NCBI RefSeq assembly: GCF_000699445.3
Contig: NC_067196.1
Location: 32,260,616 to 32,324,615 of the forward strand
Reading direction: 5' to 3'
Source of the DNA: Schistosoma haematobium
Lineage: Eukaryota; Platyhelminthes; Trematoda; Strigeidida; Schistosomatidae
Length of the DNA stretch: 64,000 nt
Both the position numbers and the translations under genes were made by a program. The notes below the pieces were generated by a model. That model did no database searches and was not told where the DNA came from. It saw only the letters and a list, made by a program, of their open reading frames with translations. This document shows, in pieces, positions 36,383-47,230 of this stretch (positions within the stretch are counted from its first letter, which is position 1; every line of letters begins with the position of its first letter).

Positions 36383-39152
36383 GTAAATCATGTCAAATTT
36401 TGTATATAAATGTTATTAGTATTACCAATGTTTTTATTCACTTCAGAAGTTAAATGTTAGCTAACTAATTTGATTAATTTTTGATTTTTCCTTGCCATGC
36501 GTTTCAAAGTTGTTTATTGATTTCAATAGCTTTCAACCAACGAATAAATGCACGTTTATCGATTTCAGTGAGAATTCAGGACAGACGTACACTGAACAGA
36601 GTCTTTATTAATGTCTTTAATACTTATTTTTGTATAGAAATAAATCATTAGAAGTTAATGCTTGTTGACTGAGGATTTATATTTTCTCGTCGTTGCTCAA
36701 CTGATGAGTTCTGTAGAAAATTTTGACTTATTATTCGAGAAAACTAAGTGTTGTTCAGTGTTACTACTTTGCGAATATCAGTAACATTGGGGACAAATAA
36801 ATAATCGATTTCTTATTTATTCGAATTACTATGAATTTAACAGTGTAAACAGAACTTCCACCTAAGAGTTTTGGTATGTGTTAGTTTTCAGTTGATTTTT
36901 TAAGTTAAACGATATAAATGAATCATCAAATAAAAATATTTAGTCTACTCAACTTTATCACTGAAAATATTTTACTCTAGTTTAAAACCAAATTGTTTCT
37001 CAGTCGATATATTATTTTAAAAGAGCTTACACATTCAATAATTTTCAAAAAACATTCTTTGATATCTTGCCGACTATGTTAGTGAAGTTACCCTTGAAAG
37101 TACTATAAAAATATGTGGAAAAGCTAAGATTGACTGCGATAACATTATATTAGTTACAATAAGCTTGTTTGTAGACTATTTTATTTGACATGCATTGTAG
37201 CATAAACTATGTCATTTCTGTAATAATTAAATTCATATACGGAAGGCCTCACACGAATAACAAACAAAATCATGCAAGTTACTGATTTGAAAAGTTGATT
37301 TCAACTAGATAGTTTATGAACACTTATTAACATAAAGGTAAATTGTATCTCCAACATCCTATAAAGAACTATTAAAACTAAGGATAAGAAAATGAGTATT
37401 TAGTATTATGTATGACTTCCTAATACATTGTACTCATCATTGAGACACAAAATCGCATTATCTCAGTGTGAAATATATTGGCTTCTGCACCCTCACAATT
37501 TTCATTGAACGTCTTGAAATTGTCGGTAAAAGTTGATCCTCACTATTAGGTCAATGTACTACACGAACATCATTCCAAATCAAATCACTATTTAACACTG
37601 AATTATACTTCAATATTATACTTCCGGAGAATTTCAGAGTGAGATATTCGAACTCAGTGGACAACTAACAGTGAGTATTGTTGAATAGTCACAAACTAGG
37701 AGGAGACGTATATCTATCGTCCTAATGAAGTAAGATTTTCTAACAGCAAAAAATCTTCATAAATAACGTCACTGACTCCTGAGCAAATACTTGTTAATGA
37801 CTTATTCAAACATATATTTTTCAAAAGTCAAGTGAGATATTATTGGTAAATGACGATAACCAGATAGGTACTCATAAATTTCATTGAGTGTTCTTGTTTA
37901 AGTATTGTTTGTTCTTCACATTGATGTTTAATTGAGCATCGATTGATCAAATGTTAGTTTCATTTTCATTGTAATTATTATTGTGCTATGTTATACTGTT
38001 CAAATATGAAGATGATATTCCTATTTTTAGTGAAAACAAACTGACACATTTTCTCAGCAATTTGAGAACACCTTCGAAATTCAATAAGAGAATAATTTGT
38101 ACTAATCCCGAAAAATTAGTCGTAAATGATTATTTGAAAATAGTGTGGATCATAGAGTAACTAGCACGAATGATTACAATGAACTAGACGTAATCTATTG
38201 AAACATGCACACTTATAAACATGATACATTTTCTTATCTAAATTACTAAAATACAACTTATTTTTACTGTACCTTTTCTATAAACTATATACATCAATTA
38301 AGTGTATGAGAGATCATCATCAGTGAAATGGATTGTAAGATGTTTACTTCTATCAATATTTTATATTGTTTCCTCCTGATGACACTCGTCAACATAAGTG
38401 CTTAAAGTAAACTTCGATTTCAAATATAAGTTATCAAATAAAACTGACCAATTTATTCAAGTCAATGTATAGTAATATTTAAATCTTTTATATCTAGCTC
38501 ATCGTTGGTAAGATTGAATTATAGTAAAAGGTATTTAATTAAGGTATTGAGAATACTTTTTTTATACATCATCCCATAATGTAAAAACATATGCATCCCA
38601 TTCAATGTGAAACTATTATTTTATTTGTGTACTCTTTCCTCATTCCATAACCTTTGTTAATACCATCGATTACAATATCGTTCATTGAGAAGACAACAAG
38701 TAGAACAATGAATGCGTTACGCTTACAGGCTGTGTTTAGTCTAAATATTTAGTTTCTGGTTTAATATTGGCTAAAGAAAAATTACTGGCTACTAAGTAAT
38801 TATTAACATTTGTTGGAATTATTACATACTAACAAACTTCACAGTTGAATAAATAGGTATGTAATTATCAATAAATGATTGATAATTTAGCATTACAAAT
38901 ATCGCTGTTGCTTGGTTTACTTAGACCAGAGATAATCACCTTAAATTGAAGTAATTATTATCTAGTTAAATACTAATGTTAAGGAGTAGACTTAGTGTAT
39001 TTTGATAAAAGTTTGTTGTCGTTACCCTTTTGCTTTGGTAACACTATAAGGTGACACTTTTGTTTTCAATTGACTTTGGATTGTGTATTTCATGTACGAA
39101 TAACTTTCGTAGCCTATATGAATGGATTTTTTTATTGCTTTTAATCAAATAG
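36383..39152 (+). other. Intron between exons C and D, half filled by a duplicated segment
   Basis: Bounded by GTAAAT at 36383 and an AATAG acceptor ending at 39152, phase 1. It contains the first copy of the 1.5-kb segmental duplication (36898-38396). No coding sequence is visible. Confidence 0.6.
36898..38396 (+). repeat. 1.5-kb segmental duplication, copy 1 (uninterrupted)
   Basis: Nearly identical to 42163-44087 in the same orientation. By eye only about seven differences occur over 1.5 kb, clustered at the ends. It starts at TTTTAAGTTAAACG and fades after CTCCTGATGACAC. No terminal inverted repeat, LTR or coding potential is visible, so it is either a local duplication or an uncharacterised non-coding mobile element. 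It lies in the intron before the last exon and preserves the empty version of the insertion site found in copy 2. Confidence 0.9.
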
Positions 39153-39412
39153 CATCTTGTACTCGATCCTACGATATTATGAACAGAAGCATTAGTAATA
39201 CAGATGGAATAAATACATATCGATTGATGCCTGCCGGACAAATTTCTCAAACCACAAGACATTTCCCTCGTTTATCAACAGCTGAAATTCCATGTGAGCG
39301 ACCTAAATCAGCCCCGGTGAAAAATTGTAGAAAAAAAATTAATCTTGATTGTAAAACTTATTCTGTTCATTATCCTGGTTTATTGGCTAATAGAAATATG
39401 AATATATGTTAA
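39153..39412 (+). CDS. Last exon (D) of large uncharacterised Ser/Asn-rich protein gene
   Basis: It follows the AATAG acceptor ending at 39152 and completes the split codon A|CA (Thr) from exon C. It encodes about 85 residues and ends at TAA 39410-39412. The tail is basic and conserved-looking: SYDIMNRS, YRLMPAGQISQTTRHFPRL, then ERPKSAPVK and VHYPGLLANRN. It is less Asn/Ser-biased than exons A-C, so it may be the functional C-terminal motif. A poly(A) signal follows 140 bp downstream. No family was recognised. Confidence 0.7.
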
Positions 39413-39553
39413 ACAAACAAAAAACGAGAGAATATCTTCCTTCCTTTGCGACAAACATCGTTTTCCAGAATCTATTGTATTTATTTCTATTTAATTTATG
39501 TTAAAAACTGTGATATTTTGATTTGGCTATTTTTCATTCTATTTTCAATTTGA

Positions 39554-39559
39554 AATAAA
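39554..39559 (+). terminator. Polyadenylation signal AATAAA
   Basis: AATAAA lies 142 nt after the stop codon of exon D, followed by a T-rich stretch about 40 nt later. This would place the mRNA 3' end near 39575-39590. Confidence 0.6.
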
Positions 39560-39589
39560 AGTATTTTACAAGTGTACTGTAAGATTTAA

Positions 39590-42162
39590 TTATGATTATC
39601 GTCAATTATTTTCTTTTTTCTACCATCAGTATCCATCAAGTAATTATTTTTGAACGTTTCAATTTCCCACATAACTTTATTTGTCTTTGTACACTTTCAT
39701 TTGATTATATTTATCGAGGGTTTCCAAGAAACAAAAAAAACACTGAATTTTTATGTCTTCCAGTTTTGGTGAAGTGATTCAACATGTCATTCATCATTTA
39801 TAAACAATTGGTTTTTATTATCTACCAAATAATATCGTTAGAAATTTCTTATCAAATGACTACCTCTATTTTTATATACATGTATTTAAAGACCATTTAT
39901 TTTCATCGACGCTTCATTAATTTTAAATGCTGCCTCATGACAAAACTCAAATAACAGTTCAACTGTTGAATACCAGAAAAAAGAGAAAATGAACGTATGC
40001 TTTTATGGTTTTAAATTGTAAGGCGAATTAAGGACATACTGTTTAGTAGATGAAAACCGGTTGAATTGCATAACTATATGCTCGTTATCTGTTATTCAAT
40101 TTTCTGTGATTTAAGGTAATTCTCGTAAATCGTTACGATTAGATTTTTAAAGACCAACTAATTTTCAGGACTTAAAAAGAATGTTAATAGCAAGTGACCA
40201 CCCATGATTATTGCCGAAAACCTTAACTAATTGGATTTATGAACACTGAGGTATTATAGTTTGTTACTTAAACAGAGACTCGTGATTGTTTTTTGTATTA
40301 TCTGAAAAGTGAATGACTTAGAAGATTAAAAGTCACTTGAGAATTATTACAAAACCATTTTTAACTGATCATAATACTAGGAAATAGTAGTAATCAGATG
40401 TCAAAATAAGATTGCTAACTGTAGCTCTTCACTTCTGCAAGAATTCCAAATATAAAATTACAGTGAACTGTTAATTTTGACTAATTTTACATGATATTTC
40501 ATGCAGCCAGATCCATTGACAAATTTCAAACAGAGCAAGGGCAACAAAATATTGCAGAGTCAAATGAATCCATTCTATTTCACGGTTTCTCATCAGCCAC
40601 ATACAACCTTAAATGACAATTGTTAATATAATTATTAATAAATGTTTAGCATACTTTAATTTGTGAAGTTTAGATAAATGATCGAAACGTAGCCGAAATC
40701 ATAAGAAGAAGGAGAACAGGGATACAAAGAATGTAAATAAACTTAGTTGATGTCGATGTGTATTTTTATGCTGGGAAATAATAATTCAGAGCTAATGTAA
40801 AGGTAATGAAATCACTAAGTGATTGGGTAATCGCTCAACATGATATAATAAACAAACTATTAATAAGATGTTCTAAGAGACGAATATCAGAAGACGAATC
40901 GACAACAAATATAAAAGGTTGAGAACATGGCTGGAAAAATATTAAAAGTTAAAATCAATAAGGCCTATTACGTGGACACTCAATCACCATGAGAGGAAAA
41001 TGCAAATCACATTTTTCTTCTGTAGACATATATTAGGTCGTAAACGTTTGATAGCGATTGCCTTAGCCAAATAGAGTAAGATTGTTTTTGTCTGTTAATT
41101 ATTTTAAGTGCATTTCTTTCATTTATCTCATGTCTACTATCGAGATGTCTGAGAATTACACTTGTAAAGACTTAGCTCCACTATGATGATTAAGAGTATT
41201 CTAACTAATGTGTTAACTAAGAGTTCCGGAAATATTGCAATTTAAAAGAGGTAAAACTAGATGAGCACAAATGAACGTATTATATTTGGAATTCGTAATC
41301 AGTGGGCCATCAATTACAAAGGAATCTTGAGTTCGTACAAATATCACATCCCTTTACTAATGTTTTTCATCCCTGTTTACACGATATCATCACAGTAAAT
41401 AATCAGATATGTGCAGTCAGGTGATTTGGATGGAAGATGCAAGATACATGTGGAAACAGTTTCGTTCTTTAAAATCCAACTATGTAAAATGATATAAAAA
41501 TTAAGTCGTTTCTTCAAGTAATAGTGATCAGTGTTTTCGATACGGTTTAATTACATATGTATACTTCAATGTACCAAAGAAAACTATTTCAGAAAGTTTG
41601 ACGAATGTTTCCGCTGGTGATACATCAAATGTTTCAATTAATGACATATTAATAATGTAAATGAAAATGATTTTCATTGAGAAACAAGTATGTATCCTAA
41701 TTTCAGGATGGAGAAATGTGTATTAACGTTTGATTTATGTTCTTTTATAAGATAGGAATGAGTTCTAAATGTATGTATATCTATTTAATGCATTACAGCT
41801 CAGTATATAGTAAGTTTAAACACTTCTTTCATAAACACATATAAATATAGGCATTATCATAGAAGAGTTTAAACTAACCATGTTCCTGGCTTTAATGCTA
41901 ATGTATTAACATAATACAAAAAGCAAGTCAACAAAAATAATAGTCAATATTTTATAGTACTGACAACAACCACATGGGTAAGTCTGTGGATGATTGTTTT
42001 ATTTCTGTTACACGAGTACGTTATATGACAATGCTTAATTACTTTAGCTTTAAGTACATGTAGAGAAGTAAACCAATAAATTATTAACCATATTTACACT
42101 TTACGCATATATGTCATACCTTTTTGTGAAATAAACCTTTTTAGTTTTTATATGCAGTTATG
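39590..42162. other. Intergenic AT-rich DNA with one dispersed-repeat segment
   Basis: No gene was recognised downstream of the poly(A) site. The 61-codon frame at 39592-39777 shows no motif. The segment 41190-41345 resembles 370-535. Confidence 0.4.
41190..41345 (+). repeat. Unclassified dispersed repeat, copy 2
   Basis: Aligned by eye with 370-535 in the same orientation; they share ACTAGA-GAGCAC and TATTTGGAATTCG. Divergence is high, so these are old copies. Confidence 0.4.
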
Positions 42163-44087
42163 TTTTAAGTTAAACGATATAAATGAATCATCAAATAAAA
42201 ATATTTAGTCTACTCAACTTTATCACTGAAAATATTTTACTCTAGTTTAAAACCAAATTGTTTCTCAGTCGATATATTATTTTAAAAGAGCTTACACATT
42301 CAATAATTTTCAAAAAACATTCTTTGATATCTTGCCGACTATGTTAGTGAAGTTACCCTTGAAAGTACTATAAAAATATGTGGAAAAGCTAAGATTGACT
42401 GCGATAACACTATATTATATTGAAAATTCCCATCCTGACATTTTGTTAGTAAGGAAGGAATGAACCGAGCGAAAAAATTTATTTTCAATTGGCTTTTCAT
42501 GATGGTTCTACATATATATATATGATTTACAATAATGAAATAATACTCATGGAGTAGATACGTTATGTAATAATCATATAATGACATATCTGTTATAAAT
42601 TAATATTGGAAGACAGAAGAAGAATAATAATCAAAGTACATTTTTGATAATCAAGTAGTTGCGACGTTGCATAATATATAAAAAGAGAAGGAACTAAAAA
42701 AATATTTTGATGAATGGTCAGTAGTGTAGTAGTTATGTAAGAATCAAGAGATGAATGTTGAGAATGACTAAAATACAAATGTGCAAAAGATGGAAGACAT
42801 ACGAAAAAACTTTATCAAAGTTCTGCTACAAACACTATATTAGTTACAAAAAGCTTGTTTGTAGACTATTTTATTTGACATGCATTGTAGCATAAACTAT
42901 GTCATTTCTGTAATAATTAAATTCATATACGGAAGGCCTCACACGAATAACAAACAAAATCATGCAAGTTACTGATTTGAAAAGTTGATTTCAACTAGAT
43001 AGTTTATGAACACTTATTAACATAAAGGTAAATTGTATCTCCAACATCCTATAAAGAACTATTAAAACTAAGGATAAGAAAATGAGTATTTAGTATTATG
43101 TATGACTTCCTAATACATTGTACTCATCATTGAGACACAAAATCGCATTATCTCAGTGTGAAATATATTGGCTTCTGCACCCTCACAATTTTCATTGAAC
43201 GTCTTGAAATTGTCGGTAAAAGTTGATCCTCACTATTAGGTCAATGTACTACACGAACATCATTCCAAATCAAATCACTATTTAACACTGAATTATACTT
43301 CAATATTATACTTCCGGAGAATTTCAGAGTGAGATATTCGAACTCAGTGGACAACTAACAGTGAGTATTGTTGAATAGTCACAAACTAGGAGGAGACGTA
43401 TATCTATCGTCCTAATGAAGTAAGATTTTCTAACAGCAAAAAATCTTCATAAATAACGTCACTGACTCCTGAGCAAATACTTGTTAATGACTTATTCAAA
43501 CATATATTTTTCAAAAGTCAAGTGAGATATTATTGGTAAATGACGATAACCAGATAGGTACTCATAAATTTCATTGAGTGTTCTCGTTTAAGTATTGTTT
43601 GTTCTTCACATTGATGTTTAATTGAGCATCGATTGATCAAATGTTAGTTTCATTTTCATTGTAATTATTATTGTGCTATGTTATACTGTTCAAATATGAA
43701 GATGATATTCCTATTTTTAGTGAAAACAAACTGACACATTTTCTCAGCAATTTGAGAACACCTTCGAAATTCAATAAGAGAATAATTTGTACTAATCCCG
43801 AAAAATTAGTCGTAAATGATTATTTGAAAATAGTGTGGATCATAGAGTAACTAGCACGAATGATTACAATGAACTAGACGTAATCTATTGAAACATGCAC
43901 ACTTATAAACATGATACATTTTCTTATCTAAATTACTAAAATACAACTTATTTTTACTGTACCTTTTCTATAAACTATATACATCAATTAAGTGTATGAG
44001 AGATCATCATCAGTGAAATGGATTGTAAGATGTTTACTTCTATCAATATTTTCTATTGTTTCCTCCTGATAACACTTGTCAAAATAA
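42163..44087 (+). repeat. 1.5-kb segmental duplication, copy 2 (interrupted)
   Basis: Same sequence as 36898-38396 but split by 425 bp at 42418-42842. Outside that insertion both copies are about 1,500 bp long and almost identical. It lies about 2.75 kb downstream of the last exon, so the two copies flank exon D, with starts about 5.27 kb apart. The near-identity implies a recent duplication or ongoing gene conversion. Confidence 0.9.
42406..42842. mobile_element. Unclassified ~413-bp insertion with 12-bp target-site duplication
   Basis: The sequence AACACTATATTA occurs at 42406-42417 and again at 42831-42842, with 413 bp between. The paralogous copy at 36898-38396 has a single AACATTATATTA at this point followed directly by the shared flank, which is an unoccupied site. 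The insert is AT-rich, lacks obvious terminal inverted repeats, a poly(A) tail or a tRNA-like promoter, and has no coding motif. A 12-bp duplication fits target-primed or other retrotransposition-type integration better than most cut-and-paste transposons, but the class is unknown. Confidence 0.8.
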
Positions 44088-44620
44088 TCCCTTTTTCATT
44101 TGTGTATTTTAAAAGAAAATAGTTTGTCAAATATTTATTCAATAATCTTTTACTGAGTTTAGATCAGATGTCTTATCCTAAAATAAAATAAAAAACTTTC
44201 CATAGAAACTTGATAAATAAACTTATATTCCTATGTACATGTTATTAATTTGTTTATCAATTATGCTGACTGAAATGACGTTTATTTTTCTTAATAAATC
44301 TTTATTAGTATGATTTCATGTGGTAATAGAACTCAATACTCATTATTAAACTATTCACATTATATTAATTATTATAATATAATATGATACAATACTCAAT
44401 TAAAGTCATGCTGTGAACCAGTGATTATTATAATTGTGTGATTAGATGTATGGATACAATGGAGTTCACTAGGCAAAAGATATTAATAGTGAAATAATCG
44501 TTTAAATAAGAAAAAAAACAAATCAATAGCTTCATGTTGTTTTTTTGAAATTACATATTAAATCAATTAGAATTTACTATTTTAAAATTACAATAACGTG
44601 AGTGCACTGCTACTTAACAC
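44088..44620. other. AT-rich spacer, nothing recognised
   Basis: Very AT-rich, with short ATTATAAT-type runs near 44350-44390. No gene or repeat could be supported. Confidence 0.4.
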
Positions 44621-44633
44621 AAAAAGAAAATCG

Positions 44634-44908
44634 CAATTGATTGATCACTGGGTGGTGATCAATGTCATGCTTGTCTAGTCCTTATTAGTGCAGATCGAAT
44701 GCTATCGATCAGTCCTACAGGAGGTGAGTCACGGCTCGGATAGCTCAGTGGTAACGTCTCTGACTGTGAAGCTGGGTGACACGAGATCGAATCCGCCAGG
44801 GAGCACCAGTTCCCTCAAGATTACAGGTACGCCTTGCTGACGAGTGCTAAGTAAGATGAAACCCGTGTCCAGGGTTTCCTGTTGACTACCTTCAACCACC
44901 ATCTTAAC
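44634..44908 (+). mobile_element. Full-length Sm-alpha-like SINE with tRNA-like promoter and hammerhead
   Basis: A 275-bp retroposon flanked by a perfect 13-bp target-site duplication (AAAAAGAAAATCG at 44621-44633 and 44909-44921). From 5' to 3' it holds a head with ATTGATCACTGGGTGGTGAT, a pol III type 2 promoter with A box TAGCTCAGTGG (44741-44751) and B box GATCGAATCC (44785-44794), and a hammerhead-ribozyme domain (44824-44881). This arrangement, a tRNA-like promoter followed by an embedded hammerhead, is the known architecture of schistosome Sm-alpha elements. It would be transcribed by RNA polymerase III and mobilised by a host non-LTR reverse transcriptase, plausibly an RTE-type enzyme. 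The intact duplication suggests a fairly recent insertion. Confidence 0.85.
44824..44881 (+). ncRNA. Hammerhead ribozyme (type I), all core residues present
   Basis: The conserved core reads CTGACGA (44837-44843), GAAAC (44858-44862) and the GTC cleavage triplet (44867-44869), satisfying CUGANGA, GAA and NUH. Stem I pairs CCTTG (44832-44836) with CAGGG (44870-44874), and CAGG (44824-44827) with CCTG (44878-44881), around an internal loop where tertiary contacts normally form. Stem II (GTGCT...) and stem III (ACCCGTGT) pair poorly. The core is therefore intact but the helices are weakened; residual self-cleavage is possible but uncertain. Confidence 0.75.
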
Positions 44909-45094
44909 AAAAAGAAAATCGATGATGAACTTTCGAATTAATAAGAAAAATCGACTTGTAAAGGAAGGAGAACAATGAGGAGTTAAATAATGTTAAAAGC
45001 TGTAGTTAACGATAAAATGAAAGATTATGAAAGCATACAGAAATATTTTAAAATAAATTTATCTTATAAACAAAGATGGATAGTAACTAGTAGT

Positions 45095-45223
45095 GAATTC
45101 CAGAACTCGTGTATCGTCCTATATTGAACAGGTCAACTGGATGTACCTGAATCTTAGAGTTTATGTTCACTCTGGGACTTGAACCCAATACCATTCACTT
45201 CGAAGTGTTATCCACTTGGTTAT
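45095..45223 (-). mobile_element. Hammerhead retroposon, left arm copy (- strand)
   Basis: On the - strand: A-box-like AAGTGGATAAC, B box GGGTTCAAGTCCC (45186 down to 45174), then the hammerhead-like domain CAGGTACATCCAG...GATAC...TTCTGGAATTC (45149 down to 45095). Core positions are eroded: CUGAUGA reads TTGACCT, GAAAC reads GATAC and the cleavage triplet reads GTT. The ribozyme is almost certainly inactive. Confidence 0.75.
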
Positions 45224-45233
45224 CAGGACTTAG

Positions 45234-45390
45234 TAGCTAAGTGGATAACGCAGTAACGTTTGGAGCGAACGACACGGGGTTCGAGTCCTGGAGTGAACAT
45301 CAACTCTGAAATTCAGGTGCATCCAGCTGAAGTATTCTAAATAGAACGATACGTGCATCCTGGATTCCGCTGGTAGCTACTATCTATCTT
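45234..45390 (+). mobile_element. Hammerhead retroposon, right arm copy (+ strand)
   Basis: A box TAGCTAAGTGG (45234-45244) and a B box with perfect consensus, GGTTCGAGTCC (45278-45288). The hammerhead-like domain at 45314-45372 reads CAGGTGCATCCAG, then CTGAAGT in place of CUGANGA, a short stem II TTCTAAATAGAA, GATAC in place of GAAAC, then the triplet ATC and CTGGATTCC. Stem I pairing ATCCAG/CTGGAT is intact. The changes at the ninth and fourteenth core positions hit invariant residues, so activity is unlikely, although promoter and fold are better kept than in the left arm. Confidence 0.8.
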
Positions 45391-45399
45391 TGCTTATAA

Positions 45400-46889
45400 A
45401 GCTTGTAATTTAAGGTACAGAATGGACATATGCCAACAAGAGACTGATCAATTACAGCCCTAAACAACAATGGGATAATACAATCAAACAACACCAAGTG
45501 AATTTAAATTTATCTTATATCAAGGTTTTTCATTAACTGACTACAGTGTGATGCAACACTAAGTAATAAAGTAATATAAACATCAAACATTCCCTTTTGT
45601 TAATTGTTGACATTGAGACAAAGTTTGATAGTAAGTCTATGAATAAGATGAACCATAAACAGTGGAATAGAGATGATTCACATTGATTGGAAATATTCTA
45701 CATTTCTACATGAAATACCGTGCATTAAAAAGAAGCAGGTCGATGTAACGAAAAACGTTCTAAAAGAAATATATCAACTATATATGATATATCTTGTTCA
45801 TCAAACGCTACTTCTTATATCTGCTCGTCGCTGATTGTTGTGTCGGAAACGCTTATCACTTATACTAGGAACGAGGGACCTCGGCAATTCCCTCGACCCG
45901 AAAGTAAGAAAATAAACACAGGTATAAGTGAAGATTTATTAACCCCCAAAACACGACGACGACGACAACTCTAGTAGAAAACACACTCATTTATATATTG
46001 ATTGTACACACACTTTAATTAATAATTAGGATGAAACCACATACTGAGCATAGTTCATGTTCATTGAATACATGAATATCGTATATTAAACAGAATAAAA
46101 TATCATACGAGAAAAGAGAACAAATACTACATTGAGTCATCATTACATTGAATCAAAATGGAAGTAATTATGAACTAAACTCATAATGAGTAAATCAATC
46201 GAATTTTGATTTCTTTTCCGATCATATTAATATTGGACTCTGCAAAGACTCAATGTACCAGGAAAATTTCGTCAGAGTTTTCATAATAAGTTCCATTATA
46301 TGCCTTATATAATTTCGATATGATGTTTTTTTAATATTCTAACTAGAATAATAATATGGTGAATCAAATTTCAAAATAATTTTATTGAACTAATTAATCA
46401 TACTAACCAGTTCTTAAAGGTGATAAATTCTAATGATTCTAACTACGGTGTAATAACCGAATTCCGTTATCAATCATCATCATCATGAATATTATTCAAC
46501 GAAAATTAGCTATAATATAAAGCTTTGCTTCTAGAATCCTGATTCGTTGATGCTAGTTATTATGATGTATAAGGGTTCTTAAAAATAACACTAGTAATTT
46601 AACTAGCCTTTATGTAGTGTTAATCAAACCTATTATGTTTAAAGAATGATACTAGCCACAAACAGTTTTTTTTCAAAAATTGAAACAAAAACATCCAAAA
46701 GATATGAGACCTAGTTGTGCTACAAAACGAGTTAAATTTCTTTACGTTGTTGAAGATTTGATGATGAACACACGTAGCGAATATTGCTCTGAATAAACAA
46801 CTTTGTTAAGATGGATGTCAGTTGGATGGTAATTGCCTAATAAAAAAATTATTTAAGTAATTGGTTAAAAATTAAAATTTTCCATGATT
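45400..46889. other. Intergenic DNA with one structured GC-richer patch
   Basis: Mostly AT-rich and empty. The patch at 45840-45970 stands out by composition, nested inverted repeats and a short (GAC)n run near 45956-45967. Confidence 0.4.
45857..45930. other. Nested inverted repeat, candidate structured RNA or LTR fragment
   Basis: CACTTATAC (45857-45865) pairs perfectly with GTATAAGTG (45922-45930). Inside it, CGAGGGA (45872-45878) pairs perfectly with TCCCTCG (45889-45895). An AATAAA-like word lies near 45911. The upstream TGTCGG could be the start of an LTR, but no partner LTR was found in the window. Confidence 0.4.
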
Positions 46890-47230
46890 AATGTTTTATT
46901 TTAGCTTTGATTATTCTCAATAGTTCTAGTGAACTGTTCAACAAAAAATTCGATATTTTCATAAACCTTCTTTGCAATGTAACCTTCAGAAAGCCAGAAT
47001 GAGTAGAAACATTGAGTCTTTATAACTAGTTTGATCTGAAATTCCATGAAACCGGTACGGTTCACAAATAAACTTGTTGATTTAGCATATAGTATGGTAA
47101 TTGATTTTGTAAGTACTTCAACGTGAATAAAACACCTTTTAGAATGCAATCGTCATTAGTGACACTGTGGTGCATGCTACTTGTGCTGTCAGATATAAGT
47201 AGTATATGGCAGCAATCTAAAGTGAAATGG
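46890..47230 (-). repeat. Dispersed repeat, copy 1
   Basis: The part at 47165-47280 resembles 59660-59800: both have a GTG-TGCTACT...CAGATATAAGTAGTAT core followed by a purine-rich stretch. The neighbouring 82-codon frame (47149 down to 46901) may be part of the same remnant and shows no known domain. Orientation is assigned from that frame only. Confidence 0.4.

Larger units (their letters stand above)
45064..45399. repeat. Large palindrome of two head-to-head hammerhead retroposons
   Basis: Left arm 45064-45228 and right arm 45229-45399 are imperfect inverted copies of one another, from an outer TTATAAACAAAGAT-like end to an inner AAGTGGATAAC. Each arm carries a tRNA-like promoter and a hammerhead-like domain, with the two promoters back to back at the centre and the ribozyme domains at the outer ends. 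A read-through transcript would fold into a hairpin with arms of about 165 bp. It could come from an inverted insertion of one retroposon next to another, or be a foldback element in its own right. Confidence 0.8.

Noticed and set aside
42339..42778. Two - strand frames in the duplicated region
   Set aside because: They fall across or inside the 413-bp insertion and are hydrophobic AT-driven frames without domains.
44733..44808. Possible functional tRNA gene
   Set aside because: A and B boxes are present, but no cloverleaf with a sensible anticodon arm or CCA-proximal stem forms; it is the promoter head of a hammerhead retroposon.
45234..45300. Possible functional tRNA gene
   Set aside because: Consensus A and B boxes but no matching acceptor stem; it is followed directly by the hammerhead-like domain of a retroposon.
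45956..45967. (GAC)n run as a CRISPR-like or coding repeat
   Set aside because: Only about four units, with no spacer structure and no open frame.
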